Shown here piece after piece: positions 33,324 to 44,463 of a stretch of DNA of 64,000 nucleotides. The position numbers and the translations under genes are program-made. The notes under the pieces were generated by a model, which searched no databases, had not been told where the DNA came from, and was given only the letters and a program-made list of their open reading frames with translations. Source of the DNA: Phymatolithon calcareum. Lineage: Eukaryota; Rhodophyta; Florideophyceae; Hapalidiales. The stretch covers positions 2,914,001 to 2,978,000 of the forward strand of contig OZ345357.1 in NCBI GenBank assembly GCA_977006965.1, in the 5' to 3' direction. Each line of letters opens with the position of its first letter. Positions within the stretch are counted from its first letter, which is position 1.

Positions 33324-33664
33324 AGTAAGCCCAAATTGACCATGGCATTCGCATGTCCCATTTCCGCACCGTCCGTCTACAGCTTCGCTGCTCGATGAAC
33401 GTCAATCACTACATCATCACTACCTTCCTGCAGCACGTTTGCCAGCTTTACCATTGCAAGGACAACACCGCTCTCTTCCACCGCACAAGAGTACTGTTGC
33501 ACTTCCTGCGGAAGATTTGCCTGTACGGCTTCCCCGCCAGTTTCCGACATCACTGCTAGGTTGTACATTGCATTTACGTATTCGCCTTCATCAATGGCGC
33601 ATGTGTGCAACTCCACCGCAAGAATATAGAGCACTACATTTTTTCGATTGAAGTTTATTTTCAA
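33324..33664 (-). pseudogene. Sel1-repeat relic interrupted by the LINE
   Basis: The minus-strand frame from 33664 encodes AVELHTCAIDEGEYVNAMYN, LPQEVQQYSCAVEESGVVLA and ANVLQEGSDDVVIDVHRAAK, two to three good Sel1 repeats. After a one-base shift near 33378, a further frame reads MGHANAMVNLGLLWHSGGE up to the LINE at about 33323. Upstream to 33664 it begins with an unrelated FNRKNVVLYILAV segment. No continuation of the Sel1 gene was found beyond the LINE. Confidence 0.8.
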
Positions 33665-35099
33665 ATAAACTTCAGTGCGTCTCAGTCTTACGAATATACG
33701 GGAAATGCTTCTTCTGTTGCTGCCGTCCAGCGTGTAGACCGTGAAAGACAGGACTATACTGTATTAATTAATTTTGAAAAATAATTCGCCGTGCTCTCAA
33801 GTCTAGATTTTGCATTTTTGAATGCAAAGTACAAACAATTTATCGACAGAGCAAGGAACTACATCGCAAAGTTGTGTCACGTTTGTTTGGCATCAAAAAG
33901 CTTGTTTTGTAAGCATAGATGAAATGAATATGTGTGGCGCTTTGTGGGATCATCAGCTCTTTTCACTTTTTTTATCCTAACAATCAAAATCTGGGGCTGG
34001 CGCTAGCTTTCCAATGAAAAATGCAGTTTATGTCTGCCTCCAAAAGTAAACTTTGGGGAAGCACATTGGGGCTTGTACTAAAGTGAAATCTATGTTTATT
34101 TGTGGCCTCTCTATCGCAAGAGACTATCGAATCGCTTCCTCTTCCAATGGCCTCTGTCTACCTTTGTATGTTTCTGCCTTTCCTTGCTGTCCACCTCGAC
34201 TTTTCGTTGCCAGAATAGGAGCCGAAAAGCCTGCGCTCCTTGGACTTCTTTTGGATCTCTGGAGGAAATAAAAATTTCCGTAATGAGTTGAAAAACAACA
34301 TCCTTCAAAAAGTCATCAGTCCAGTGCCACATAGTTTTTAAAAAAAGCTTCGTCGTGTCCGCACCTCGTCGAACGGGACGTACAGGAACTCAAATGCCAT
34401 TATTATTGGTTGCGGCGTGCGACTCTTGTCATTTCCGCATAATAAAACTACAGAACATGATAGCGTACATGATCGAAATGGAATGACGCGGTGCGAAGAT
34501 TCATACCCTCTGATTAGTACAATCATGAGATCGAAAAGGAATTTGGCAAAGACGTAGAAATCGAGAGCGAGCAGCAAATGATAAAGGATTGGCATGTGGA
34601 TCAGAAGATTGAAAAAGAACGTCCAAAATGACTATACAGCTAGAATGGAAAAAAGATGAAGAAGGATATTCAAGAAGAATCCACTCCTCGGCGTCGACAA
34701 GGACCCACTGGTCCCTTCCCTAAAATGAAGCTCTCATAGAAACCTATGTGCCCAATCGTTCATTGGAAGAATTCCAAGGAATCCGTCACTTCTGGAAGAC
34801 AAACTTGGACGACTGGGGAAATGGGGCACATTACCATCCAGTAAGTGGCGCTCAAGCCTACATCGATAAGAGAAGAAGAAAGGAGAGTCGCAATGGCGAT
34901 TAATATGAGCTTCAACTATACTCATTAAGTTGTAGGACGGAGAGCAAAGCAAGAACAGCCGGAATCAAGGAGCCTTTTAAGCTCCCGTTGCGTAGCGAGC
35001 CACATTTACAATAAATTTTAATATTTAAGATTGGGACAATTCACAGAGGCAATTTGACACAATCGAGGTTGTCGTAAATCGTAAACGGAATAGAATATA
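33665..35099. other. Spacer, nothing recognised
   Basis: Minus frames 34595-34338 (hydrophobic) and 34332-34111 (Lys/Arg-rich) and a plus frame near 34730-34980 are all possible old coding regions. None has a recognised domain or a second copy in the window, so none is called as a gene. Confidence 0.35.
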
Positions 35100-36240
35100 T
35101 TTGCAGACACTCAGTGTGAGAAGTACCTCTAGACCTGGCTAAAATTAAATAAAATTAATTAAACTTGAAACTAAAGTTATGGTACTGCGCGAGCGAGCGA
35201 GCCCACCAATTCCATAACTTTAGTTATGGTATTAGCGGAGATGTTGAGTTATGACACCCATGTTTCTAAGAATTTAATTGGACGATATTATCGAAATGAT
35301 TGGACTACATTCATCGGGTGCTATCATTTCATTCATTTAATTGGACGAGATAGTCGAAATGATTGGACCACATTCATTGGGTTCTGTGATTTCATTGGAC
35401 GAGATAATCGAAACGATTGGACCACATTCATCGCGTTCTGTGATTTCATTGGACCTCTCAGAGATTAAAATTTGCAGATTTTGCAATTTAAAAAAATTGA
35501 CAATTTTACGTGTTCGCCAATATTTTGGCTATTGAAAAGTTGGACGTTTAAGAAATTTTGAAGATTCCCGCCTTCTTTGAGACTTTCGAAGAGGCGTTTT
35601 GAAGCGCCTCCCTTACTTAAATTCTCTCAAATCCTCCAGATTTCGCATATTGAAATCATTTTCCACTTCACGAGCACCAGTAGCTCCCCGTTTCCTGTAT
35701 CCCTTGGACACGATTGCTTCATTGGACGAAATCGTCGAAATGATTGGACCACATTTATCTCGTTCTGAGATTTCATTGGACCACTCAGAGATTAAAATTT
35801 GTAGAATTTACAACTTAAAATAATTGATAATTTTTTGTGCTCGCCAATATTTTGGCCACTGAAAAGTTGGACGTTTCAGAAATTCTGCACACTGCCGCCT
35901 TCTTTCAGACTTTCAAAGAGGCGTTTTGACCCGCCTCCCTAACTTACATTGTAAGATAATTTGCAGATTTTGCATATTGAATTGATTTGCAACTCCACGA
36001 GCACCACGAGCTTGCCAATAGTTACAAAGGTATCATTTAAGAGGGAGGTTTCAACGTTTTTGAGGTGTGTTCAGATGTACTGTGAGCCTGGCAGGCTTCG
36101 ACAAGTGTGTTGCAGGGGTTCTGTGAACGTGTATGAGACTTGTAAGGAGGCTTTTTAAACTGCTTCGCTGACTAATATTCTCAAAAAACTTGCAGATTTC
36201 CATTTTCCGCTCTATGATCACCGCCAGCTAGCCCAATAGT
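35100..36240. repeat. R repeat, copy 3, with a captured V fragment
   Basis: The hairpin ACTAAAGTTATGG...CCATAACTTTAGT is at about 35170-35220 with both arms intact. Minisatellite units lie at 35275-35455, followed by the tail. At 35682-35720 a piece of V block (CCCGTTTCCTGTATCCCTTG) is followed by another minisatellite unit and a second tail. A further tail relic reaches 36240 (CACCGCCAGCTAGCC). No gene. Confidence 0.75.
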
Positions 36241-37171
36241 CGCATCACTGACCTGCAGGACGGTTTCACCACGTGTGAGATGTGTTCAGAAGTATTGTGG
36301 ACGTGATAGGTTTCAAGATGTGTGATGTGTTTGTCTGGACTACGAATCAACAGTTTTCCTGTGCCATAGAGTTTTTGATTACACGAACTGACAGTCTCTG
36401 TGAATTCTACTGTAGTTAACGTCAAATTTGAAGAAATTCTTCCTTTAATTGAGGGATTGGTAAAATCGTGCCACACATTTGTAAATAACTTTAGTTTTTT
36501 CAACGTAACTATTCCAGAAATAATGCTGAGCTGTCCACTTAGAACACCATTGATATTTTCATTGTTTAAGTTAGTGCAATGGACGACAGGGGATAAAATG
36601 TACTTGCATGGTTATCTAAACTCACTACCATAGATAAGGATTAAATATTCAGATAGATAATGCCACAACAGATGAAACGGAGTTAAAAATGTTCTCTCTT
36701 CCAAATCTTGACCTCATTCCCACGGGAAACGCACATATTTCGAGACAACGTGTTTATTTGATATTCAGAGATTTAGAATTCGATGTACAATTTCTTGAAA
36801 GTTTCATAATTTATTCAATTTGGTCTATTTTCTATTCGAAACATCTCGTATCCCCTTCGAAGAAGCAGTTCCTGTCTCTCGCATATATTGTGACGGTTTA
36901 TGCACATGTTATTCATACGATCGATGGTGCGATATGGTGGCAAGTGTACTGTAACGGCTATTGACAGCAATAAATTATCATAAACGATTCATAAAGAACA
37001 TACTTTTCGCACTGCTAATGTTAAAATATCCCATGTTAGCGGCACGTGGATTAAACTGACTCTCCGCACTTGCAATCAATACTAATCAATACTACATCTT
37101 AACTCCACGCCAGAAAATTCGAGTACCCTTGATTCGTATTTGTAAACGTGGAAAACGGTACGTAAAAATTT
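36241..37171. other. AT-rich stretch including the 3' end of Helitron copy 2
   Basis: It must contain the 3' terminus of the Helitron, but no CTRR end with a hairpin can be assigned with confidence, because the matching end of copy 1 is outside the window. Open frames (36400-36633 and 36689-36964 on plus, 36503-36228 on minus) show no recognised domain. It could be element sequence or host flank. Confidence 0.4.
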
Positions 37172-40100
37172 CTAATTATTAAAATCCCATGAGGGCAATG
37201 AGAAAATATCAAAATCGGACGGAGGGATTAGACACTGAAAGTGATTACCGTCTGAGAAAAGTATTGGAATTTGAAATGGTACTGCTGAGTTCTCAAGCGT
37301 AATATCTGGATATGGACTGTAGACTGAAGTCGGGGACAAAGGACCAATAGTTGAATTTAGATCTAAGGTAGATTGATGTGTTTTTGTTGAAGAAGGACTA
37401 TAAGATATAATGTTTTGATTTAATACAAGCGAAAGCAAGTTCATTTCGTCACCAATGTCAGCAGCCCACAAGCAAATATTAGGAGTTCCAATCTTTAGAA
37501 ACGAGGACAACATTTCTAATGAGTTACTGTATCCTATTGCAGTAGAAAATTGCTGTAGAGCAACACCTTGTCGAGAAGTTAATAGGTTCATATTTCGTAG
37601 AAAGCTATGTTTCGTATGTTCATCGGATTTTGACACTTCGGAAAGAAGGGAAGATATTTTTCTTCTACAATCTTGTGGATTCAAATATAAAGCGTTTCCT
37701 AAACTTAAAGTGCAGTAGTAAATGGAGAGAACTGTTGCATATATCCAGCAATTCCCATCACCTGGAACATCAACAGGTTTCCATAGTGTTGGGTGTCTAG
37801 AAACACTATCGGCTAAGAGTGAGGTTATTGGAAGAGCAGGAGCTCTGAAACTACAACTTACAAGGAATCTGTGGACAGACTTTATTCTCATAACTGTTCC
37901 AGAGTGAAAATGAGGTACGAGCAATTCGAAACATGAGCTTCCGAAATAAGAAGTATTATGTGAGGGGATTTTAACCGATTGATGAATCACATTGTTTCCG
38001 GTTTTTTCGTTATTTTTAGGTGGATAAAGGTCAATTATTGTTTCTTCCGGGTCGTTCTCTTCTACTCTTTTCAGGTTCTGAGTCTCATTATTGACTTCAT
38101 CCGGAAATATAGTTCCATTCATGAAATTCTCCAGTGTTCTTGTGCAGAGCCCGTCAAGTCTTTCTTCTTCATCAAGAACTTCTTGAGAGGGCCTGAAATA
38201 TTTAAAGTCTTCCTCTGTAAGTTTTTTGCAGAGAAAAAGACCTTCTAATGTTTTAACGCGAGAAGCCAATACATAGAGCGATGTTGGTTGTCTACCAGGT
38301 TCATTAACACTGTACGACAAAATTGCATCACATGTTGTTCCTTGAAGTTTATGAGTAGTCGCTGCAAATGATGGAGATATTGGAATCTGTGTCACTTTTA
38401 TACTGAAATTTCTGTTACGTAGACACGACACGCGCACAGTAACTGAATATGGCAGTACTGGAATAGTGTTACTAGGGTAGATTTCGGGTATATTTGAAAA
38501 GCGTGTCTTTAATTTTGCTTGCTCCACGGACACAAATACAATTTCCGGAATTGTGGATGAAATCTTCATTGGAGCACCCTTCACTAAAATTGTGCGAAAA
38601 ACGACATTTTCTGGAAACTGACACCCGAGTACAGTTCCGGTTGACCCATTTGCAAGTCCAAGTTTTGGGCTAATATTTTGAGTTATAAAAACGCGCATAC
38701 CTGGAAAAATGGGAAGCAATGGAGATAATCTTTGCAATTTATTATCTCCAAGTTTAAGAAGATCTTCCAGTTGCTCCATGGTTGGTTTTGCACCTCTCTT
38801 TGTTGCACTAAATTGGGCCGGACATACAATAGGTATTTCAACTTCAGAACTATTTTGAGATATCTCAGAGGTACTGAGCCAATTTATAGAGTGTCTGCTA
38901 CGATTTGCCTGGACAGCAATGGGAAATGATAGATTTTTATCTTTTCTATTCTTAAATTGCTTCTGTACTTCAGAAGTAGGGCACAATGGATCCAAAAATC
39001 TGGTGTTCAGGACCTCAAAATCTTGAACTGTTTGATCACCAGTTCGCAGTCGTTTTAGGATACTTCCATAAGACGGATCAGATCGGTGTCTCATATTCTC
39101 TTTAAGCTTGACAACAGTCTTGAATGATTGCCAAATGTGGTAGCCTGTGATGTTATTCACATTTGCGTTTGATTTTCTGGAGTTGCTTCCGCTTACACTT
39201 GATTCTGTTCCAGCCTTAGTTGCGCTATCCAATAGGAAAGTGCTTGCCTCTACGAATGCAGGAGGTGAAAATACATACTTTTCGAAGCAAGGAGGAAGCT
39301 GTGCAAAATCACCTGCGGTTACTATGTGAATTCTGGCATCGCAACCTTTCTCAGTTCCCAAGAACGCTTTGATTTTCTTCATTGCCTTTGAAAATAGAGT
39401 CTGTCCTGTCATACTAATCTCGTCCCAAATAACCATGTAGACTCTTGACCATTCTTCTAATTGTTTCATTGTTGGTTTCTTATTATGTAATATTTGTAGC
39501 TTAGAATGAACTGTTTCTCCATCAACTAATACAGCAGCAATACCAGTTGGAGCAACTGTGACAACAGCGTCAGGATATCCCCACCCATTTGCAAGAAATC
39601 GAATTGCTTCAACTATCCTCGACTTTCCAGTCCCTCCTTCACCAGATAAATGCATTCTAAGAGGTTTACCAGGGGAATATCGCAGCAATGATCGTTTGAA
39701 TGAGTCTAATAGATAGGAACCGGCTATTCGAAAAGCAATGGTCTGTCTTTCATTGAGCGTAAATCTATTTGCTACTTGATCAATGGATGGGTTAATAGTT
39801 TCTGCCAATTTTACAGAACAGTTATCATCGATATACCGATTTTCAGACTCACGTTTGGATTTAATCGCATCTTCAAGCAACCTAACTACTGTTTCTTCCT
39901 TCGAGTTTTTCGCAGATACTTTCAGTTCCATGTTTTTGGAATTTAATGCTTTATCGTCTTGGCATATCATGCTATCATACGACGCTGCAATATCTTTTGA
40001 TAAAAAACGGGTTTTAGAGATGCCATTGAGTTTCTCTTCTCTAAAAGGCCAGTACGATATGCCTTTTTCATTTTCTTCTGTACTAATATGTTTGTGCACA

Positions 40101-43100
40101 TGGCGCCTGACAAACGATCTCATTTCTCTGAGAGAGCAAACGTCTCTTTTTCTTGTACTATTGGTTATTCTTCCGTTGATATTTATTTCATCAATTAGGC
40201 TCCCCAGAATACGCTCAACTATTCCAGGGTGCAATTGAAAAGTGAATTGCTGTACATCAAATGGAGTACACTCTTCTTCATCATCACCACTAGTTTCCTC
40301 TAGATCATCAATATCATCATCTTCTACAGAAGAAGGATCAGAATCTAATTCGAATGGATTTTCGTGTTGCAGTGCCCAATTTTCACGTTGCTCTGCCCTC
40401 ATCTCCTGCGCTCTTCGTTTCCCAATATAGTAGTGTTGCATGTTTGAGAGTATGCGTTCAGCTTGAGAGTTCTTGTACTGTACGCTATTTTTAAAATTTT
40501 GAAATGCCTCTTTGAATGATTTGAACTGCTGTAGTATATTTACTTTGCTTCTGTATGGTTTAAAAAGAAGTAATGCAATTTTAGCATACTTTTCCATTTC
40601 CTCATCACTGATCTCATACAAATCAGGTATTCGAGGACCAATGATATCCGAGATTACTTTTACTTTACGTCGCTTAACCACTCTTGTAGCATAAAAGGGA
40701 TGGTTTGGGTGAAGACGCATGCAGTCTAGATTTGAATCAATTTCTTTGGGAATATCCTTTGATATAAGATAGCCTTCTGTATAATCGTAAAGACATGTTT
40801 TCTCCAACTCTAATGGGCGCAAAGTGTAATTCGATGTTACATTGAATGCAATGTAAGAATTTCCGTAAGGGATGATTCCAATATCGCTTTCAATTTCATC
40901 TAAATCGTACAAGTGCCTGCCCAAGTGCAAACTTTGAAAGTCATGAGAGCAAACAAATGTAGTACCATGTAATAAATAGTGTACAGCAGTTACAGCGCCA
41001 ACTTCAACGAGGTCCGATCGAGCATATGCCATCGAAGCGATGCGTCCGTATACAGTTCGGGCCGCAGAAATATCTTTTTTTAAAGTAGTTTCCTTTCCCA
41101 ATCGTTTCGTGTACGATGCAATAGTGATTGCAGCGATATTATCTATTGTCATTTGTTCTTTTACAACATACTTGATGGTGTAATAGATTTCGTGCGCACA
41201 GCACAGAAGGAATCGAACATCGTGATTTGATCGTATGACATGGAGCAAAACAGAATTGAAAGAGTTAATGTATTCACTTCCTACAATTCTCTTTCCAGTA
41301 ATGCTACCAAATTCATCAATTTGAGTCAGATGATTAGCTAATCTAGGAAAATTATACCTAAAAAACCCTTCTTTGCAGTTCGAGCTTTTCTTGAAACAGC
41401 TTTTCGCGTGTTTCCACCTATGATTCTGGTTCAGAAGTAATAGCTCTATCATGAAGATTGCGTGCACGAGCAAGTCTTCACGAGAAGAATTTTTATCTGG
41501 AATAGAGGATATTCTTGGGACAGCTGACCTAATCGCAACTTTGTTATCTTCTTCTTTGTCATATTGTTCTACACTGCCAACCGTGGAAAGCGAAAAAGCA
41601 TCAGAACATTTATTTCCCAGAGTATGTGAAGCGCATTGCTCAAATAACTGCATTTTCATTCGCCTCAAGTTATGACGAATAACTACATCTCCTCCGAAAC
41701 TGTTTTGACATGTTTTACACTTTGAGGTGTCTGGAGGTGTGTCAAATTTCAGATTTCGAGAATACGCTATCTTAGAAATCTTAGTGGGCTCGATAGTGCC
41801 TTTCGAGCAACAATTAGGACATTCAAGCTCGCTTTCAGAATTAATTGCACTAGATTCAATTACGGAGTCTATATATGAATTCATTCGATCTCGGAAATCT
41901 TTATTTGTCTTGAGCAATAACATAATCTCATCAGCATCATTAGGAAATCCAGCTAAGAATACAATGAGATGAACATGTAACGTTCCCTTCCCTTGATTTT
42001 CTATTCCTCCCATGAAGGCTTTCGGTACACCGAAAAGACCACCTTGTTTCCGGGGAAGTTTCGTTTTCATATCAAAGCCAATCATAGGTCCAATCAGCAT
42101 TTCTAAAATATTTGTGAAGAACAAATCACACGAGACTGGGTCTCTTCCTGCTATTTCTATCCGAGAAGCATTACAAGGAATGTCGTTCTCAGTTATGCTT
42201 ATTAGATTATCTCTTTTTATGTCACCTGCAAAGAATGCTACAGTCACGTTTCCATTTTCATTCGGAGTAACAGTAATGAACATTGCAGCACTGTGATATT
42301 TAGCGGCCATACTCCATGCTTTACGCTGGTATATTTTTCGTTCTTCGTTTGAAGCAAACGTTTTCCCTAGTACAGCATTTACACGTCTGAGCAATCGTTT
42401 CCCCCCGTGATTCATCGTCTTTTCAGTGAAATTGTGGCCGTTTTTTAGGATCTCTCTCTTTCTAGTTTCCTGTTCTAGCTGTCCTGCAAGATCAGAAGCA
42501 CTCACTTCATTTAGTATCTCGATTTCTTTTGGATTAAGTCTGCACGTTAGTGAAATGTGAGACATTGCTCGCTTTCTGGACACAATGTCGAATGCGATTA
42601 GTGGAAAAGTTTCGTCTTGCGAAAACCGTCTACTAGATAGTTTCAAGTAATGTTTAACACACTCTTCTAGACTAACACTGACATTTCTCGATACGTCCGG
42701 ATGTCCATATCCGAAGGGAAATAAATGAGGGAAAAGCCGACCAAAGAAATTTGGAGAGTTGGCAGGTAGGAGCTTTCCAGCTTGTTGCACATCTATAACT
42801 TGTGCAGTGGCCATTTTAAGCGTTGTGATAGGCTCTGTAGCTTCTTCATTTGTGAAAAGGGATGCATCTTGTCGTATGATAGTTTCTTCATCTGGATTCT
42901 GAGCACCGTCCAGAACTGTCGGCCTACGTATATTACTCTGATTTTCGGATATTTCTTCTGCGGACATTTGATCGTCTATGTAATACACAGTGTTTACGTT
43001 ATCAAGCTCAGATTGTGCACTTGAAGATATGTTCTGTAGTCGGCATATTTCTGTTCCGTTTCTTTCCAGACACTTGTACAGGGCATTGTTTTCCATATAG

Positions 43101-44452
43101 AAGTCAAGAAGATCATTTATCTTTCCCTTTCGTGCGATATATCGTCTCATTGTAGCTCTCTTTTGTGCATCTGTCATTGGGTTAGTAAAAATAAGTAATA
43201 ATTTATCTTCCTCTTTAATGAGCTCGTTGATGCCTTCTTTTATGACATCTGGCTGAGAGGAAAATACAATGAAGTGACTTTTAATGAACCTATGCTTTCC
43301 TCCACGTGCTATAACAGTATGACCTTTAATGTTAGTGAGAGATGTAAGTCTTTTCTCCGTCACTGTTGCATCAATGATTGATTTTGGAAGTAGGCCGATA
43401 GTGAACCCATTTGCCACCGAGAATTTCGGTGGATTATTATTTTCGTATTGGGAACCGCGCTTTAAAGAGTTGTAGCATTTATTGCAAACTCTAATTCTGA
43501 AGATGTTTTCGATACATTTATCTTCTTCAACGCCCTGTTTCGATAAGAGTGCATTTTTAAGCTCAGGAATATATGCAGAAATATCGTAAAAGCGTTTCAA
43601 CCGTTCTGGTAGATCTACTGATGGAGCAAGACGATTCAAACATCTAGAATAGAAGTCTTTGCTAGGTTCTCGAAGAGGACAGAGATTCTCTCTTGTCCAT
43701 GAATCGCATACGGCACATACTTTTTGTTCCATAAAAGGACCTGTAAGCATTTTTCGGCATTCTTCATGAATAGCTCGTTTTGTCTCTTCTGAAACTGCTG
43801 AAAACGATTGATTTTCAGTCATTTTTGCTAATTCTTCCTCTGAAAGGAGCTCATGTCCTACAGAATCTGTAGAAGAAGGCACGTTTTCCTTCACTGTCGC
43901 AAACGGAAGTATCGGAACAGATTTATCATCTCTAAAGCTTGGAAGTGCAGTGGGCTCGGTTCTGGGAGCTAATTTAATTGATGAATAGCATTCATCATGA
44001 AACACTGGTTTTGTCCCCTCTGAAATTTCTGAAAACCGTTTATTTTTATTCATTTTTAATTCCAGTGGACGAAAATCAAAAAGTGCAGAATCTGTAGAAA
44101 AGTACACGTTCTTTTGGAGTGTATCGAGTGGAAGGATTGGAATACATTTCGGTTCTCTCATGGGCAGAACTGCGTTATGCATGATTTGCGGAGCTAATTT
44201 AATAGTAGAATAATTTCTTTTATGCAAAACGGAATTATTAACATTTGGAGCTAATTTAACTGGAGAATAAACTTCTTCCTGAAATGAGGTAGACTTGATT
44301 TTGGCAGCTATTTTGATTAGGTAGTTTTCTTTGCAATCATATTGGATGATATCATCAGACATCTTAATATGTGGAAGAATTGGAGTAGACTTTTTAACTT
44401 TTTTGGGACGGTTTGAAAGGATTTTCCTATCGTGTTTCCTCTTCCTTCCCAT
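37172..44452 (-). CDS. Helitron Rep/helicase with C-terminal OTU protease domain
   Basis: The 2426-residue protein is uninterrupted. In order: a basic start (GRKRKHDRK); two tandem repeats of about 76 residues (81-155 and 156-231, each opening YSxIKLAP) plus a partial one at 62-80; Cys pairs CAVC (246-249) and CNKC (323-326); the Helitron N-terminal domain (about 590-720); the HUH-type motif LHVHLIVFL (825-833); Cys clusters at 878-915; the Tyr motif EIYYTIKYVVK (1088-1098); Pif1-type helicase motifs GEGGTGKS (1604-1611), DEISM (1677-1681), GDFAQLPP (1714-1721), THKLQGT (2033-2039) and YVLASRVK (2060-2067); and an OTU-type protease start PGDGNCW (Cys2235) with a candidate His in GNHFQC (His2404). 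The start is the first ATG after the array; no upstream in-frame stop exists because the array has none. Confidence 0.95.
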   Translation of the reverse strand: MGRKRKHDRKILSNRPKKVKKSTPILPHIKMSDDIIQYDCKENYLIKIAAKIKSTSFQEEVYSPVKLAPNVNNSVLHKRNYSTIKLAPQIMHNAVLPMREPKCIPILPLDTLQKNVYFSTDSALFDFRPLELKMNKNKRFSEISEGTKPVFHDECYSSIKLAPRTEPTALPSFRDDKSVPILPFATVKENVPSSTDSVGHELLSEEELAKMTENQSFSAVSEETKRAIHEECRKMLTGPFMEQKVCAVCDSWTRENLCPLREPSKDFYSRCLNRLAPSVDLPERLKRFYDISAYIPELKNALLSKQGVEEDKCIENIFRIRVCNKCYNSLKRGSQYENNNPPKFSVANGFTIGLLPKSIIDATVTEKRLTSLTNIKGHTVIARGGKHRFIKSHFIVFSSQPDVIKEGINELIKEEDKLLLIFTNPMTDAQKRATMRRYIARKGKINDLLDFYMENNALYKCLERNGTEICRLQNISSSAQSELDNVNTVYYIDDQMSAEEISENQSNIRRPTVLDGAQNPDEETIIRQDASLFTNEEATEPITTLKMATAQVIDVQQAGKLLPANSPNFFGRLFPHLFPFGYGHPDVSRNVSVSLEECVKHYLKLSSRRFSQDETFPLIAFDIVSRKRAMSHISLTCRLNPKEIEILNEVSASDLAGQLEQETRKREILKNGHNFTEKTMNHGGKRLLRRVNAVLGKTFASNEERKIYQRKAWSMAAKYHSAAMFITVTPNENGNVTVAFFAGDIKRDNLISITENDIPCNASRIEIAGRDPVSCDLFFTNILEMLIGPMIGFDMKTKLPRKQGGLFGVPKAFMGGIENQGKGTLHVHLIVFLAGFPNDADEIMLLLKTNKDFRDRMNSYIDSVIESSAINSESELECPNCCSKGTIEPTKISKIAYSRNLKFDTPPDTSKCKTCQNSFGGDVVIRHNLRRMKMQLFEQCASHTLGNKCSDAFSLSTVGSVEQYDKEEDNKVAIRSAVPRISSIPDKNSSREDLLVHAIFMIELLLLNQNHRWKHAKSCFKKSSNCKEGFFRYNFPRLANHLTQIDEFGSITGKRIVGSEYINSFNSVLLHVIRSNHDVRFLLCCAHEIYYTIKYVVKEQMTIDNIAAITIASYTKRLGKETTLKKDISAARTVYGRIASMAYARSDLVEVGAVTAVHYLLHGTTFVCSHDFQSLHLGRHLYDLDEIESDIGIIPYGNSYIAFNVTSNYTLRPLELEKTCLYDYTEGYLISKDIPKEIDSNLDCMRLHPNHPFYATRVVKRRKVKVISDIIGPRIPDLYEISDEEMEKYAKIALLLFKPYRSKVNILQQFKSFKEAFQNFKNSVQYKNSQAERILSNMQHYYIGKRRAQEMRAEQRENWALQHENPFELDSDPSSVEDDDIDDLEETSGDDEEECTPFDVQQFTFQLHPGIVERILGSLIDEININGRITNSTRKRDVCSLREMRSFVRRHVHKHISTEENEKGISYWPFREEKLNGISKTRFLSKDIAASYDSMICQDDKALNSKNMELKVSAKNSKEETVVRLLEDAIKSKRESENRYIDDNCSVKLAETINPSIDQVANRFTLNERQTIAFRIAGSYLLDSFKRSLLRYSPGKPLRMHLSGEGGTGKSRIVEAIRFLANGWGYPDAVVTVAPTGIAAVLVDGETVHSKLQILHNKKPTMKQLEEWSRVYMVIWDEISMTGQTLFSKAMKKIKAFLGTEKGCDARIHIVTAGDFAQLPPCFEKYVFSPPAFVEASTFLLDSATKAGTESSVSGSNSRKSNANVNNITGYHIWQSFKTVVKLKENMRHRSDPSYGSILKRLRTGDQTVQDFEVLNTRFLDPLCPTSEVQKQFKNRKDKNLSFPIAVQANRSRHSINWLSTSEISQNSSEVEIPIVCPAQFSATKRGAKPTMEQLEDLLKLGDNKLQRLSPLLPIFPGMRVFITQNISPKLGLANGSTGTVLGCQFPENVVFRTILVKGAPMKISSTIPEIVFVSVEQAKLKTRFSNIPEIYPSNTIPVLPYSVTVRVSCLRNRNFSIKVTQIPISPSFAATTHKLQGTTCDAILSYSVNEPGRQPTSLYVLASRVKTLEGLFLCKKLTEEDFKYFRPSQEVLDEEERLDGLCTRTLENFMNGTIFPDEVNNETQNLKRVEENDPEETIIDLYPPKNNEKTGNNVIHQSVKIPSHNTSYFGSSCFELLVPHFHSGTVMRIKSVHRFLVSCSFRAPALPITSLLADSVSRHPTLWKPVDVPGDGNCWIYATVLSIYYCTLSLGNALYLNPQDCRRKISSLLSEVSKSDEHTKHSFLRNMNLLTSRQGVALQQFSTAIGYSNSLEMLSSFLKIGTPNICLWAADIGDEMNLLSLVLNQNIISYSPSSTKTHQSTLDLNSTIGPLSPTSVYSPYPDITLENSAVPFQIPILFSDGNHFQCLIPPSDFDIFSLPSWDFNN

Positions 44453-44463
44453 AATAGCGATAT

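Noticed and set aside
32322-33664. A single fused Sel1-reverse transcriptase gene
   Set aside because: The Sel1 part has a frameshift before the junction and the RT starts mid-domain, so an insertion with 5' truncation explains it better.
36400-36964. Two plus frames next to the Helitron 3' end as a second Helitron ORF
   Set aside because: No recognised domain, an opposing minus frame overlaps, and the matching region of copy 1 is outside the window, so conservation cannot be judged.
39783-40238. 151-codon plus-strand frame, also present at 1296-1751
   Set aside because: Shadow of the conserved transposase on the minus strand; its conservation follows from that gene.
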